Positions 36,682-46,038 of a stretch of DNA of 64,000 nt are shown piece by piece; within the stretch, counting starts at the first letter, position 1, and each line of letters starts with the position of its first letter. Under the pieces are notes generated by a model. That model made no database searches and was not told the DNA's origin. It saw only the letters and a list, made by a program, of their open reading frames with translations. The stretch covers positions 1 to 64,000 of the forward strand of contig CAYPYX010000007.1 of the NCBI GenBank assembly GCA_964415065.1, written 5' to 3'. Origin of the DNA: VMCP01 sp964415065 (GTDB taxonomy: Bacteria > Bacteroidota > Bacteroidia > NS11-12g > UBA955). The position numbers were made by a program, and so were the translations under genes.

Positions 36682-39330
36682 ATGAAAACCAAAGTTATAA
36701 AATCAGCAGTTTTACTACTGGGCTTAATGTCTGTATCAATTTATCAAATTCACAGTAGTTCCGGCGGAGCATCTACACCCAAAACGGGTGCACCCTCTGA
36801 AACTACTTGTACATCTTGCCACAACACCTATTCCGTTCAAACTAGCGGCACAAAATACGATAAAATCAAATTAAGTATCCCATTTACGGGTGGTGGTTAC
36901 ATTCCTGATTCTACTTACCGTGTAACCATTAGTTACCGCGAAACGAATATTACAAAATACGGCTTCCAAATAACTGCGTTAAATTCAAAAAATGAAGCTG
37001 CGGGAACATTTACTAATATTAATTCCCGTGTTCAAACCTTTTCAAGTACCGTTGGTTCCGGAACTCGATATTATGCTGAACATACAGGAACAGGCACTTC
37101 TGCAGTTTCTGGTGATTCAGTAGCATGGACATTCGAATGGAAAGCACCGAATTCCAATGTGGGCGATGTGAAATTCTACCTAGCTCTGAATGTTACTAAC
37201 AGCAGCAGTGGTGTAACCGGTGATTATATTTATAACAAAACGTTTACCGTTTCTCCCTCCACTTTGTTACCAAAAGCAAAAGCCATCCTTCAAAGTCAGC
37301 CATGTTCTGGAGTTAATTTAAACTTCTCAGCGGATTCCTCGGTTAATGGAAATTCCTACACATGGAGATTTTTAGGTGGTGCAACACCATCGTTATCCAC
37401 TTCAAAAAATCCATCTGTTACCTATAGTAGTACGGGTGCTAAATCTGCAATTTTGGAAGTTTCCAACTCCAAAGGAAAATCCAAACCAGATACGTTAACC
37501 TTTACTGTTGTTACAGGAGCTACTGCTCCAAGCTTAAATGTAAGCAACAGCATACCTTTATGCAAAGGAGACACCGCCAAATTATCTGTAACCCCCACTT
37601 CAAATCATGGTTATGTTTGGTCAACTGGACAAACGGGCAATCAAATTTCCGTTGACACTGCAGGCGTATATTACGTTACAGCAATTAGAACAAATGGTTG
37701 TGAGCGTAAATCTTCCGACATTAATGTTTTAGTCATTCCCAAACCGAGTTTTAACGTATTGTATGGATTTTCGGGGGATACTATTTGCGCAGCTGAACCG
37801 TTGTTGTTATTTACTCAAAACAAAAATGGATTTGCCGACTCCTACTCTACATCTTCTAAAACAGGTCCTTACGTAACGGATTCTTTATTAGTAGTTAATA
37901 TTGGTAAATTGAATAAGACAATTCAAGTTTGGTCTAAAAGTAAAAATGGATGTGTTCAGGGTCCAATTTCTAAATCATTTTTTGGAATCGATACGGTTTC
38001 AGGTCCTTCTGTTTCTGTAAAAACAAAATATTTAGATCGCATTACCTTTACTTGGAGTAAAATTCCATTCGCAACAGAATACCGCTACAGTATTGATAGT
38101 GGGAAAACCTGGAATAGTCCAATTGAGGGAAAACTTAGCGATTCAACCAGCATTGATTTGAAGAGCGTAACTCAAAAAGTGGATTTTTGGATACAAGCTC
38201 GAACGTCAAAATACTGTGGAATTACACAGATTAGTAAAATTTCATCAGGCGGAGTGGGTTGTAATGATATTGTTTTGAGAACACAAATTAGCAAGGACTC
38301 AATTTGCTTTGGTGAATCCACCAAAATCACCGTTTCAGGTTTACCCAATCATTCCAAATGGGCCATACGTTTTGATGGGAAACTTTATAAGGATAGTATA
38401 TTCACCATTACTTCTTCAAAAACCCAAAATTGGATATTTTCTGCAATCGACTCCACTCAAATAGCGTGTGGTTTTTATGATAAACAGGTGCGAATAGTTG
38501 CAGATTCTGTTGAAGAACCAAACTTGGTGATTAACCCTCAAAATAATGAAATAATTTGTGGTGGATTAGCTCAAATGGAAGTTTCACTGAATAATCCAAG
38601 CCCAACAAATAATCGAAATTTAAGGATTAAATTAAAAAATCTAGATACCATAATCGATACTTATCCATACAAATTGATAATAAATGGTTCCTCCGATTCC
38701 ATTGTTTATTGGTACGAAAGTTCTTCTATTCGAGGTTGCAAATCGAAGGATCAATCTTATCGACTCTTGTTCAGAGATAGTATTTCAACCCATTTTGCGG
38801 TTAAATGGTTGAATAATTTCAATTATAGCATTGTTAAATCTCTGAAGAACGATAATGATAGTTTAACGTTTAAACTGATTAAAGACAATCAGACAATATA
38901 TACGAGCAATTCAGATTCTTTCATTTACGATTTCCAAAATGAAGCAAATTCACCCATTAAGGTAGTTTTGATTGTGAAAAATGCGCCATGCTTAGATTCA
39001 AGCATTTATGAATTCAATTCCAACAATTTGAGAACCCAGGTGTTCCAAAACTATTCTTTTACATTGTCACCAAATCCTATTTCTAATTTAGAAGATTTAA
39101 ATGTGAATAACATTAAGAATCAGGATGTGGCATTTGCCAGAATTCTTTCCATCGATGGAAAAGAATTAGTTCAAAAAGTTAAAATTAATGCATCCGGAAA
39201 ACTAGAATTCAAGAATTCAAATTCAAGTAATTTAAATTCGGATTTACAAGACGGATTTTATTTAGTTGAGATTTTGGATTCAAAGTACAACCGTATTAAA
39301 ACAGAAAAGATTCAAAAAATTGGAAGATGA
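36682..39330 (+). CDS. Choice-of-anchor V / PKD-domain T9SS cargo protein
   Basis: 882 residues. A signal peptide is followed by GAPSETTCTSCHNTY, the start of the choice-of-anchor V domain (about 30-190), whose CxxCH could bind haem c. Next come a PKD-like domain (about 205-280), Ig-like modules and an FN3-like part (about 450-530). The end is a T9SS sorting domain (LSPNPISN ... GFYLVEILDSKYN). No catalytic site is seen, so adhesion or surface structure is likely. The final codons form one arm of a terminator shared with uvrA. Confidence 0.8.
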   Translation: MKTKVIKSAVLLLGLMSVSIYQIHSSSGGASTPKTGAPSETTCTSCHNTYSVQTSGTKYDKIKLSIPFTGGGYIPDSTYRVTISYRETNITKYGFQITALNSKNEAAGTFTNINSRVQTFSSTVGSGTRYYAEHTGTGTSAVSGDSVAWTFEWKAPNSNVGDVKFYLALNVTNSSSGVTGDYIYNKTFTVSPSTLLPKAKAILQSQPCSGVNLNFSADSSVNGNSYTWRFLGGATPSLSTSKNPSVTYSSTGAKSAILEVSNSKGKSKPDTLTFTVVTGATAPSLNVSNSIPLCKGDTAKLSVTPTSNHGYVWSTGQTGNQISVDTAGVYYVTAIRTNGCERKSSDINVLVIPKPSFNVLYGFSGDTICAAEPLLLFTQNKNGFADSYSTSSKTGPYVTDSLLVVNIGKLNKTIQVWSKSKNGCVQGPISKSFFGIDTVSGPSVSVKTKYLDRITFTWSKIPFATEYRYSIDSGKTWNSPIEGKLSDSTSIDLKSVTQKVDFWIQARTSKYCGITQISKISSGGVGCNDIVLRTQISKDSICFGESTKITVSGLPNHSKWAIRFDGKLYKDSIFTITSSKTQNWIFSAIDSTQIACGFYDKQVRIVADSVEEPNLVINPQNNEIICGGLAQMEVSLNNPSPTNNRNLRIKLKNLDTIIDTYPYKLIINGSSDSIVYWYESSSIRGCKSKDQSYRLLFRDSISTHFAVKWLNNFNYSIVKSLKNDNDSLTFKLIKDNQTIYTSNSDSFIYDFQNEANSPIKVVLIVKNAPCLDSSIYEFNSNNLRTQVFQNYSFTLSPNPISNLEDLNVNNIKNQDVAFARILSIDGKELVQKVKINASGKLEFKNSNSSNLNSDLQDGFYLVEILDSKYNRIKTEKIQKIGR

Positions 39331-39354
39331 GTTAATTCTCATCTTCCAATTTTT
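39315..39354. terminator. Bidirectional terminator containing both stop codons
   Basis: Perfect 17-bp arms (39315-39331 and 39338-39354) around a 6-nt loop. The left arm encodes the last residues (KIGR) and the TGA of the plus-strand gene. The loop and right arm encode the end of uvrA (KLEDEN, TAA at 39332-39334). A/T at the arm bases supplies the U-tract on each strand. Confidence 0.85.
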
Positions 39355-42166
39355 GTTTTAAATACGGGGCGGTTATACTTTTCGGCTCTTTTAAAAGACC
39401 CAATAGTTCACCTTGGTAAACTAATTCTCCCCCGTTATCTCCTGGTTCAGGTCCTAAATCCAGAACCCAATCTGAACATTTAATCATGTCCAAATTGTGC
39501 TCTATACAAACCACTGTATTTCCTTTGTCGATAAGAGCATTAAAAGAATTGATTAATTTCTCGATATCATAGAAGTGTAATCCTGTTGTTGGTTCATCAA
39601 AAATAAACATTGCTCCGCCCTCTTTAAAAGGAGAAGCTTTGCTTAAATAGAATGCTAATTTTACCCGTTGAGCTTCACCACCGCTTAAGGAATTACTCCC
39701 TTGGCCTAATTTCACATAACCTAAACCCACTTTTTGCAAAGGAAGTAGCTTTTCAACAATGTTCTTCTCGTTTTGAAAAAACTCAACTGCTTGATCCACC
39801 GTCATCTCCAAAACGTCAAAAATATTCTTGGATTGATATTCTGACTCCAAAACTTCCTTTTTAAACCTTTTGCCATGGCAAACCTCACATGGTAATTTGA
39901 TATCTGCCATGAATTGCATTTCAATAACGGTTTCACCTTCGCCTTGACAATTGTCACATCTCCCCCCATCCACGTTAAAGGAAAAATGAGAAGGTTTAAA
40001 TCCATTTCTTTTTGAAACCGGAGTATTGGCGTATAATTCTCGAATATCGTCGTATGCTTTTACATAGGTAACTGGATTGCTCCTCGAAGATTTACCAATG
40101 GGATTTTGATCTACAAATTCGACGGCCTTCACCAGATGCAAATCTCCTGTAAGTTGTTTATATTGGCCTGGTTTAGCAGTTGTAAACTGCTTTAATTCCC
40201 TCGATAATGCAGGATAAAAAACTTGTTTTATTAAAGTAGTTTTACCAGATCCTGAAACTCCTGTGATAGAAGTGAAACTATTTAAAGGGATTTTAGCCGT
40301 TATATTTTTTAGATTATTGGCGCTTACACCAGATAACTCAAGGAAATGTATGGGTTTTCTTTTTTGGGGGATGACAATTCTGCGTTTTCCCGACAAATAG
40401 TTACCGGTAATGCTATTATCCTCGTTTAAAAGACCGTCCATTTGTCCCTTAAATATCAATTCACCTCCTAAACTTCCGGCAAAAGGTCCAATATCAATCA
40501 CATAATCAGCCTGTTTCATTACGTCTTCATCGTGTTCGACCACGATAACCGTGTTACCTTCTGCTTGAAGATTTTTTAATACTCCAATTAATCGTTCGGT
40601 ATCTCTGGAATGCAAGCCAATACTGGGTTCGTCTAAGATATACATGGAACCAGTAAGGTTAGATCCGAGGTGAGTAGCTAAGTTGATTCGTTGACTTTCA
40701 CCACCGCTCAATGTATTGCTTAATCGATTTAAAGTAAGATATCCCAAACCTACATTTTTTAAGAAATTCAATCTAGAAGTTATTTCTTGAAGGATTCTTT
40801 CTGAAATGGCATGATCGGTATTGGATAGTTCAACATGTTTGAAAAAATGAAATGCATCATCAACAGAACACAATAAGATATCTTGTATGCTCGTAAATTC
40901 AGCGATTCCATTTTCAGAATTAACATTTTGAAGTTTCACATAGGAAGCCTCTTTACGCAACCGAGTTCCTAAGCAATCTGGGCAAGTTGTTTTTCCACGA
41001 TAACGGGCTGCTAAAACACGATATTGAATTTTATAAAAATTCTCCTCTAAGTGTTTAAAGAAATCATTAATGCCTAATACTGAACCTTTACCGTCCCACA
41101 ATAAACTTTTTTCAGACTTTGATAAATCAAAATATGATCGATGAATAGGGAATTCAAATTTAATAGCGCGTTTGATGAATTGTTCTTTCCATTCATTCAT
41201 CACTTCTCCTCTCCAAGGTGCAACACATCCCTCGTATACGCTTAATTGCGGGTCTGGAATGACTAAATCTTGATCTATACCTAAAACCGAACCAAAACCT
41301 TCGCATTTGGGACAAGCACCATAAGGATTGTTGAAACTGAGGAAATCTTTTGTTGGGATTTCAAATTGCATTCCATCACGTTCAAAACGATTATTAAATT
41401 GGAACAGGGATTTGGTTGAATAATCCAAATAAGAACAATTGCCTTTCCCTTCCCAAAAAGCAGTTTCAATAGCATCAAACAATCTCGATTCTAAATCTTC
41501 TTCCCTATTTGAAAGATTCAATCGATCAATTACGATATAACTTTCATCTTGAAATTGAATGGATTCATTGTTTTCAATTAAATCTTCCAATTTTAGCAGC
41601 GATTGTGAGGGGTTGTGCCAAATTCGACTAAATCCTTTCTGAATTAACGACTCAACCGTAATCGGAATGTTTTTTGTCCATTCAATTGGAGAAAGAATCA
41701 GAACCAATTCTAATTGAGGGTGTTTTAATATTTCATTAAAAACATCTTCGGGCGTATCGCGTTTTACTTCTTTTCCCGAAATAGGCGAAATCGTTTTACC
41801 AATTCGAGAAAATAACAATTTAAGGTAATCATAAATTTCCGTGGATGTAGCAACCGTACTCCTGGGATTGTGGGTATTTACTTTTTGCTCAATGGCAATT
41901 GCTGGACAAAGTCCATCTATGCGGTCAACCGCTGGTTTTTTCATTCTGCCCATAAATTGTCGGGCATAAGAACTTAAACTTTCAACATATCTCCGTTGCC
42001 CTTCAGCAAAAAGAGTATCAAAGACCAAGCTGGATTTTCCACTACCTGAAACACCAGTAACTACGGTAAATGAGTTTTGAGGGAAATCAACATCAATTCC
42101 TTTAAGATTGTGTTGATGTGCATTGATAATTCGTATAACAGGTTTTTGATCGCTTTTCTTACTCAC
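39332..42166 (-). CDS. uvrA: Excinuclease ABC subunit A
   Basis: 944 residues. This is the damage-recognition ATPase of nucleotide excision repair and loads UvrB. It has two ABC modules: Walker A GVSGSGKSSLVFD and GVSGSGKTTLIKQ, and signatures NTLSGGESQRINLA and NSLSGGEAQRVKLA. Zinc-finger cysteine pairs include CPKCEGFG, CPDCLGTR, CDNCQGEG and CEVCHGKR. The start is GTG at 42166 (VSKKSDQK), and no ATG occurs before the first ABC strand. It lies 45 bp after the DUF4249 gene on the same strand and converges with the T9SS cargo gene with a single base between stops. Confidence 0.97.
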   Translation of the reverse strand: MSKKSDQKPVIRIINAHQHNLKGIDVDFPQNSFTVVTGVSGSGKSSLVFDTLFAEGQRRYVESLSSYARQFMGRMKKPAVDRIDGLCPAIAIEQKVNTHNPRSTVATSTEIYDYLKLLFSRIGKTISPISGKEVKRDTPEDVFNEILKHPQLELVLILSPIEWTKNIPITVESLIQKGFSRIWHNPSQSLLKLEDLIENNESIQFQDESYIVIDRLNLSNREEDLESRLFDAIETAFWEGKGNCSYLDYSTKSLFQFNNRFERDGMQFEIPTKDFLSFNNPYGACPKCEGFGSVLGIDQDLVIPDPQLSVYEGCVAPWRGEVMNEWKEQFIKRAIKFEFPIHRSYFDLSKSEKSLLWDGKGSVLGINDFFKHLEENFYKIQYRVLAARYRGKTTCPDCLGTRLRKEASYVKLQNVNSENGIAEFTSIQDILLCSVDDAFHFFKHVELSNTDHAISERILQEITSRLNFLKNVGLGYLTLNRLSNTLSGGESQRINLATHLGSNLTGSMYILDEPSIGLHSRDTERLIGVLKNLQAEGNTVIVVEHDEDVMKQADYVIDIGPFAGSLGGELIFKGQMDGLLNEDNSITGNYLSGKRRIVIPQKRKPIHFLELSGVSANNLKNITAKIPLNSFTSITGVSGSGKTTLIKQVFYPALSRELKQFTTAKPGQYKQLTGDLHLVKAVEFVDQNPIGKSSRSNPVTYVKAYDDIRELYANTPVSKRNGFKPSHFSFNVDGGRCDNCQGEGETVIEMQFMADIKLPCEVCHGKRFKKEVLESEYQSKNIFDVLEMTVDQAVEFFQNEKNIVEKLLPLQKVGLGYVKLGQGSNSLSGGEAQRVKLAFYLSKASPFKEGGAMFIFDEPTTGLHFYDIEKLINSFNALIDKGNTVVCIEHNLDMIKCSDWVLDLGPEPGDNGGELVYQGELLGLLKEPKSITAPYLKQKLEDEN

Positions 42167-42211
42167 TTTTATTTTTTTGATTTTGGGAAGTTCATTCGAA
42201 TTATTTGGATA

Positions 42212-43102
42212 TTACTTTATTGTATCTCTTTGTACACAAGCACCAGCGGCTATTCCAACTCCATTAATAATGTTATTAAATACGGGTATGGGGTCAGAAA
42301 AAGCGCCACCTTGAACTTGATAATCTTCTAATGATTCGAAGTATTTAAAATAATCTTGACTCAAACTTTTTATAACTACGAGATACTTGTATTGAGTTCC
42401 AGATGAACCAAAAGGAGTTGAAAATTTAAAAGATTTACGCTCACCATTAAATGAAGCATCATCTACTAAGAGTGCTCCTGCCTTGTTGAATTTCGGATTT
42501 TGTGATAATTCCGCATCCAGAGGTAATATTGGCATTTCTAAAAAGTCAGCGGCTATATCTTCGTATCTAAATAAACCAATTTCATAAAAGTTCCTTTGCG
42601 CAGCATCGTCTTGTATATCGAAAGAAATGGTTCCTATCGGAAAACCCGATGCATCTACACCTGTATTGTCTTTCCATGTGGCTTTTGCTCCAGAAAGTGG
42701 TGATGGCATGATAAATCGAGAATAACAAGTAGGCAAATCTGGAGCCTCAACTTGTATGCCATAACTTTTACCTGGTTTGGGTTTAAAATTTGAAACATAT
42801 TTACCTCCGTTTAAAAATGAAAATGTTAATATGGACGGGTTTCCTCCCTCCTCAGTAACAGTTACTTTGGCATTTTCTATAACCGTTTCAGCAGAAGAAT
42901 CATATATAGGTAAGGTTTTGGCTACATGTACCGACAATACTTGATCGTTATTTGCCAATAAATTCATTACTATTCGATCTTGGTAATTTACTTCATTCGC
43001 AGGTAGGTCCATTTCGCAAGAAGCACCCACGAGTATAATCACAGATAATATTGCACCCTGAATGTATTTGTTCAATTGCATGTATTTGGATTTGTTTTTC
43101 AT
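42212..43102 (-). CDS. DUF4249 outer-membrane lipoprotein
   Basis: 296 residues with a lipoprotein signal (ILVGASCEMD; Cys at about residue 29). The mature part is an Ig-like/beta-rich DUF4249 chain (DRIVMNLLANNDQVLSVHVAKTLP, then IENAKVTVTEEGG). DUF4249 lipoproteins usually sit directly downstream of a TonB-dependent receptor, as here, and probably serve as its surface-exposed partner. Substrate unknown. Confidence 0.85.
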   Translation of the reverse strand: MKNKSKYMQLNKYIQGAILSVIILVGASCEMDLPANEVNYQDRIVMNLLANNDQVLSVHVAKTLPIYDSSAETVIENAKVTVTEEGGNPSILTFSFLNGGKYVSNFKPKPGKSYGIQVEAPDLPTCYSRFIMPSPLSGAKATWKDNTGVDASGFPIGTISFDIQDDAAQRNFYEIGLFRYEDIAADFLEMPILPLDAELSQNPKFNKAGALLVDDASFNGERKSFKFSTPFGSSGTQYKYLVVIKSLSQDYFKYFESLEDYQVQGGAFSDPIPVFNNIINGVGIAAGACVQRDTIK

Positions 43103-43228
43103 TTTATGTTAGTTAAAAGTAATCTGGACTCTATATTTCTATTTTCTCTTTTAAATAGCTCGTTTTTTGAGTATTATTTAATTTGACCTGTATTCTTGAA
43201 TTTTTATTCACAATCCGACCAAACATCA

Positions 43229-45577
43229 TTAAAATTCGATTCGGTAAAATGCTGATGGCACAAATTGAAAATAATAAACACCTTTCAATCCTGATCCAAC
43301 CGATGGAGCGAATGCAGAAGTATATCGCGCCACCAATGGATTCGCAAAACCCAATGTGTTATAAATATTTATCCCCCAAAAACGGCGATAATCATAGGCC
43401 ATTTCTGGATGAATTTCTTTAGTAAATCCAATGTCTAAACGGCGATAAAGTGGTAAGCGATAATTGTTTTTTTGACTGTAGTCGAACACCAATTTCCCGT
43501 CAACTGTGTAATATTGTCCCGTGGGTACCGTAACAGGATTTCCACTCATCAAGACACCAGTAAAATTCAAAACCAAAGATTCTGAGGGTTGGTAAGTTAA
43601 TTGAAGTGCAGCTTTATGCGTCCTGTCCCATCTGAAATAGAATGATTCACCGCGATTGATTAAATCGAACTTACGATTTGTGGAACTCAAAGTGTATGAA
43701 CCAATCATATTTAATGCACCCGATCTTTTAGAAATTAATATTTCTAAACCTTGTGAGTTTCCAGTCCCCTGAAGAACCATATTTTCCCAATAATTCTTGG
43801 ACAACCGTTCATCTCGTGATTCTTCCACTTCAGTTATTCCTGAAAAATACTTGTAATACCCTTCAATGGTTAATTCAAATCCTTTTTTTAATGGTTGTAT
43901 GTAAGCGGCAGAAATTTGGGTAGTTTGTTGGGGACTTAATATTCCGGTTGTAGGGAACCAAATATCGGATGGTAAAATTCCAGTAACACTTGAAAGCTGA
44001 TGAATACCTTGATTAGACATAGAAAAGCCAACTTGAATTCGTTTTTTACCTGTAAGCATTTGATTCAACGTAATTCTGGGTTCAAATCGAACATAGGATT
44101 TCTCACCTGAAATAAAAGTCCATAATCGTCCACCTATATTTAGACTCAGATTCATATCTGGGTGAAATTCAAGTTCTGCATAATTAGAGAATTCATGAAC
44201 CAATGAACTATTTTCGGTTCCGTATGTGGTGTCTGTTTGCACCGTTCCGCTGATATTTTCGTAGTTTTTAATTAACGAAGGTCTCATGTCGTGAGTAACC
44301 CAATGACTACCATATTTCAGATGGGTTTTTGGACCCAGTAGATAATCAAAATTAGCATTTAAATTATAATCGGTAATACTACTCACTTCTGCATAGTTAC
44401 CCGTATTGGTTTGAGTATTGGTATTAGTGGTTAATTTAGAAGTTAATTCTAAATAGTTGTTGTATGAATATCTAGACAAACCGACGCCTAGATTCATAAA
44501 GTGCCTTTTGTTAATTTCGTGAGAATAGTTGAACCCAGACAGTGTATTTTGCCATTTCCAGCCAAATTCAAATGCAATTTCTCGATTTTGTCCCAATGAA
44601 TCCACGAAATCATCGGCTAACTTAAAGCCGTATTTGTCACGTCCATTATAAATCCAAAAATCCCAATGGGTTTTGGAATCTTGTTTAAAATCCACTTTAA
44701 AATTGATATCGTGAACGTTTCCAATAACGATATCGTTGAAACCTGTAAAAAGAGTCGAAAATGCTAAATCCCAATAACTTCTCCTTATACCTAGAGAAGT
44801 AGTCCAACGTCCTTCTTTATCTAAAGGACCGTCAACGGCTATGTTAGCTGTGGCAAAATCCGCGTGTATGATACCGCGCCATTGTTCGGCATTTCCTCCG
44901 CTGGTTATGATATCTAATACTCCGCCTCCCGCACGATTACCGTATCTGGCTGGAGCAACTCCTCGGTAAAATTCAGCTGATTTGATAATTTCAGGGTTGT
45001 AATTTGACAATAATCCCCAAATATGTCCATTTCCGTATAGAGGCAATCCATTCATCAACAATAGATTTTGGTCTGCATTACTGCCTCGAATAAACAATGA
45101 TGACAATCCCTCAAAACCACCTGAAACACCCGGTAAATTCTGCAATAATTTAACCGGATCTGCAATGGAGAACATGGTTTGGTATTGAACCATTTGTCGC
45201 TTAAGGGGTTTGTAATAGCTTGTTTTAGAAGTGTATAACGAGGTAAATTCTGCAGTGGAATCATCTTGATCAAAATCCACTGGTATTAAAAACACATTTT
45301 TATTGGTAACACCGCTCACTTCAACTTCTAGTTTAACTGCCTTGTATCCGGCAGCGGCAATTACTAATTTCTGATTTCCATTCTTGGTCAACAATTGATA
45401 ATACCCTTTTGCATTGGATTCGGTGTATAGTTTTGAATCGTCGTCGATAATAATTGCAGAAGGAATTACCTCCAGAGTGGTTTTATCAAACACCCACCCT
45501 GTAACGGCTTGATTTTGTGCATTTAATGTCTGAAAAATCAGCATTAAACTCATGCACATTTTTAGAAATTTCATCAT
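43229..45577 (-). CDS. TonB-dependent receptor with carboxypeptidase-like N-terminal domain
   Basis: About 782 residues from the ATG at 45577 (a second ATG follows at 45574). The frame extends 12 codons upstream to a TTG overlapping folB, but a perfect -7 box 2 nt before 45577 and the signal peptide MMKFLKMCMSLMLIFQTLNAQ favour the ATG. Order: CarboxypepD-regulatory-like domain (TGWVFDKTTLEVIPSA ... VFLIPVDF), plug (LLQNLPGVSGGFEGLSSLFIRGS), and a barrel ending YRIEF. It imports an unknown ligand across the outer membrane with TonB energy. The DUF4249 gene follows. Confidence 0.92.
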   Translation of the reverse strand: MMKFLKMCMSLMLIFQTLNAQNQAVTGWVFDKTTLEVIPSAIIIDDDSKLYTESNAKGYYQLLTKNGNQKLVIAAAGYKAVKLEVEVSGVTNKNVFLIPVDFDQDDSTAEFTSLYTSKTSYYKPLKRQMVQYQTMFSIADPVKLLQNLPGVSGGFEGLSSLFIRGSNADQNLLLMNGLPLYGNGHIWGLLSNYNPEIIKSAEFYRGVAPARYGNRAGGGVLDIITSGGNAEQWRGIIHADFATANIAVDGPLDKEGRWTTSLGIRRSYWDLAFSTLFTGFNDIVIGNVHDINFKVDFKQDSKTHWDFWIYNGRDKYGFKLADDFVDSLGQNREIAFEFGWKWQNTLSGFNYSHEINKRHFMNLGVGLSRYSYNNYLELTSKLTTNTNTQTNTGNYAEVSSITDYNLNANFDYLLGPKTHLKYGSHWVTHDMRPSLIKNYENISGTVQTDTTYGTENSSLVHEFSNYAELEFHPDMNLSLNIGGRLWTFISGEKSYVRFEPRITLNQMLTGKKRIQVGFSMSNQGIHQLSSVTGILPSDIWFPTTGILSPQQTTQISAAYIQPLKKGFELTIEGYYKYFSGITEVEESRDERLSKNYWENMVLQGTGNSQGLEILISKRSGALNMIGSYTLSSTNRKFDLINRGESFYFRWDRTHKAALQLTYQPSESLVLNFTGVLMSGNPVTVPTGQYYTVDGKLVFDYSQKNNYRLPLYRRLDIGFTKEIHPEMAYDYRRFWGINIYNTLGFANPLVARYTSAFAPSVGSGLKGVYYFQFVPSAFYRIEF

Positions 45578-45579
45578 AG

Positions 45580-45587
45580 CAAATCTA
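45580..45587 (-). promoter_or_regulatory. -7 promoter box of the TonB receptor gene
   Basis: Minus strand TAGATTTG, a perfect TAnnTTTG, two bases before the ATG at 45577 and five before that at 45574. It lies in the short space after the folB stop, so the receptor has a promoter separate from folB. Confidence 0.5.
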
Positions 45588-45609
45588 ATTCTGGAAATCC
45601 AATATTTTT

Positions 45610-45975
45610 TCAATTTACAAACTTTTCGACGAAAATCTGATGATTCAAATTATTGCTATAGGATTGTAAAATTTGAGGTTTAGTTATTTCAACACTAATT
45701 TTATGTATGTCAAATTGATTGAAGCTTGATTCCAAATCTGTAATGATATTCTCTGCCACGGTTTCAAGTAAATGAACTTCCTTTTCGGATTGTTTCAATA
45801 AAATTTCATCAATTAATTGATAGTCAATAACATTACTCAATTCATCCCCTATATTTTCCCGATTGTACTGAATTTGGACATTGATCCATATTTCTGTTTT
45901 CATATTTCGTTCTTCTGGGTAAAAACCTACGGGTACTTTGAGTCTAATTTGATTAACTTTTACAATGATTAACAT
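45610..45975 (-). CDS. folB: Dihydroneopterin aldolase-like protein
   Basis: About 121 residues from the ATG at 45975; ATG at 45984 is an alternative. FolB converts dihydroneopterin to hydroxymethyldihydropterin in folate synthesis. Family features: RLKVPVGFYPEERN near the N-terminus (Glu of the pterin site), SNVIDYQLIDEILL, LLETVAENIITDL (Glu), and VEITKPQIL (the conserved Lys-Pro near the C-terminus). No other folate gene is adjacent. It diverges from glutaryl-CoA dehydrogenase. Confidence 0.85.
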   Translation of the reverse strand: MLIIVKVNQIRLKVPVGFYPEERNMKTEIWINVQIQYNRENIGDELSNVIDYQLIDEILLKQSEKEVHLLETVAENIITDLESSFNQFDIHKISVEITKPQILQSYSNNLNHQIFVEKFVN

Positions 45976-46016
45976 ACTGTTCATTAAAAATTCTCCCACA
46001 AAGAAACATAGAATAT

Positions 46017-46024
46017 TACTTTTG
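46017..46024 (+). promoter_or_regulatory. -7 promoter box of glutaryl-CoA dehydrogenase
   Basis: TACTTTTG, a perfect TAnnTTTG. It overlaps the first base of the upstream in-frame GTG at 46024, which therefore cannot be the start; the ATG at 46039 lies 14 nt after the box. Confidence 0.55.
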
Positions 46025-46038
46025 TGTACATTGCAGTT

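Noticed and set aside
45577..45613. Longer TonB receptor start (TTG at 45613) overlapping folB
   Set aside because: It would put 12 extra charged residues before the signal peptide, and a perfect -7 promoter box lies between that TTG and the ATG at 45577.
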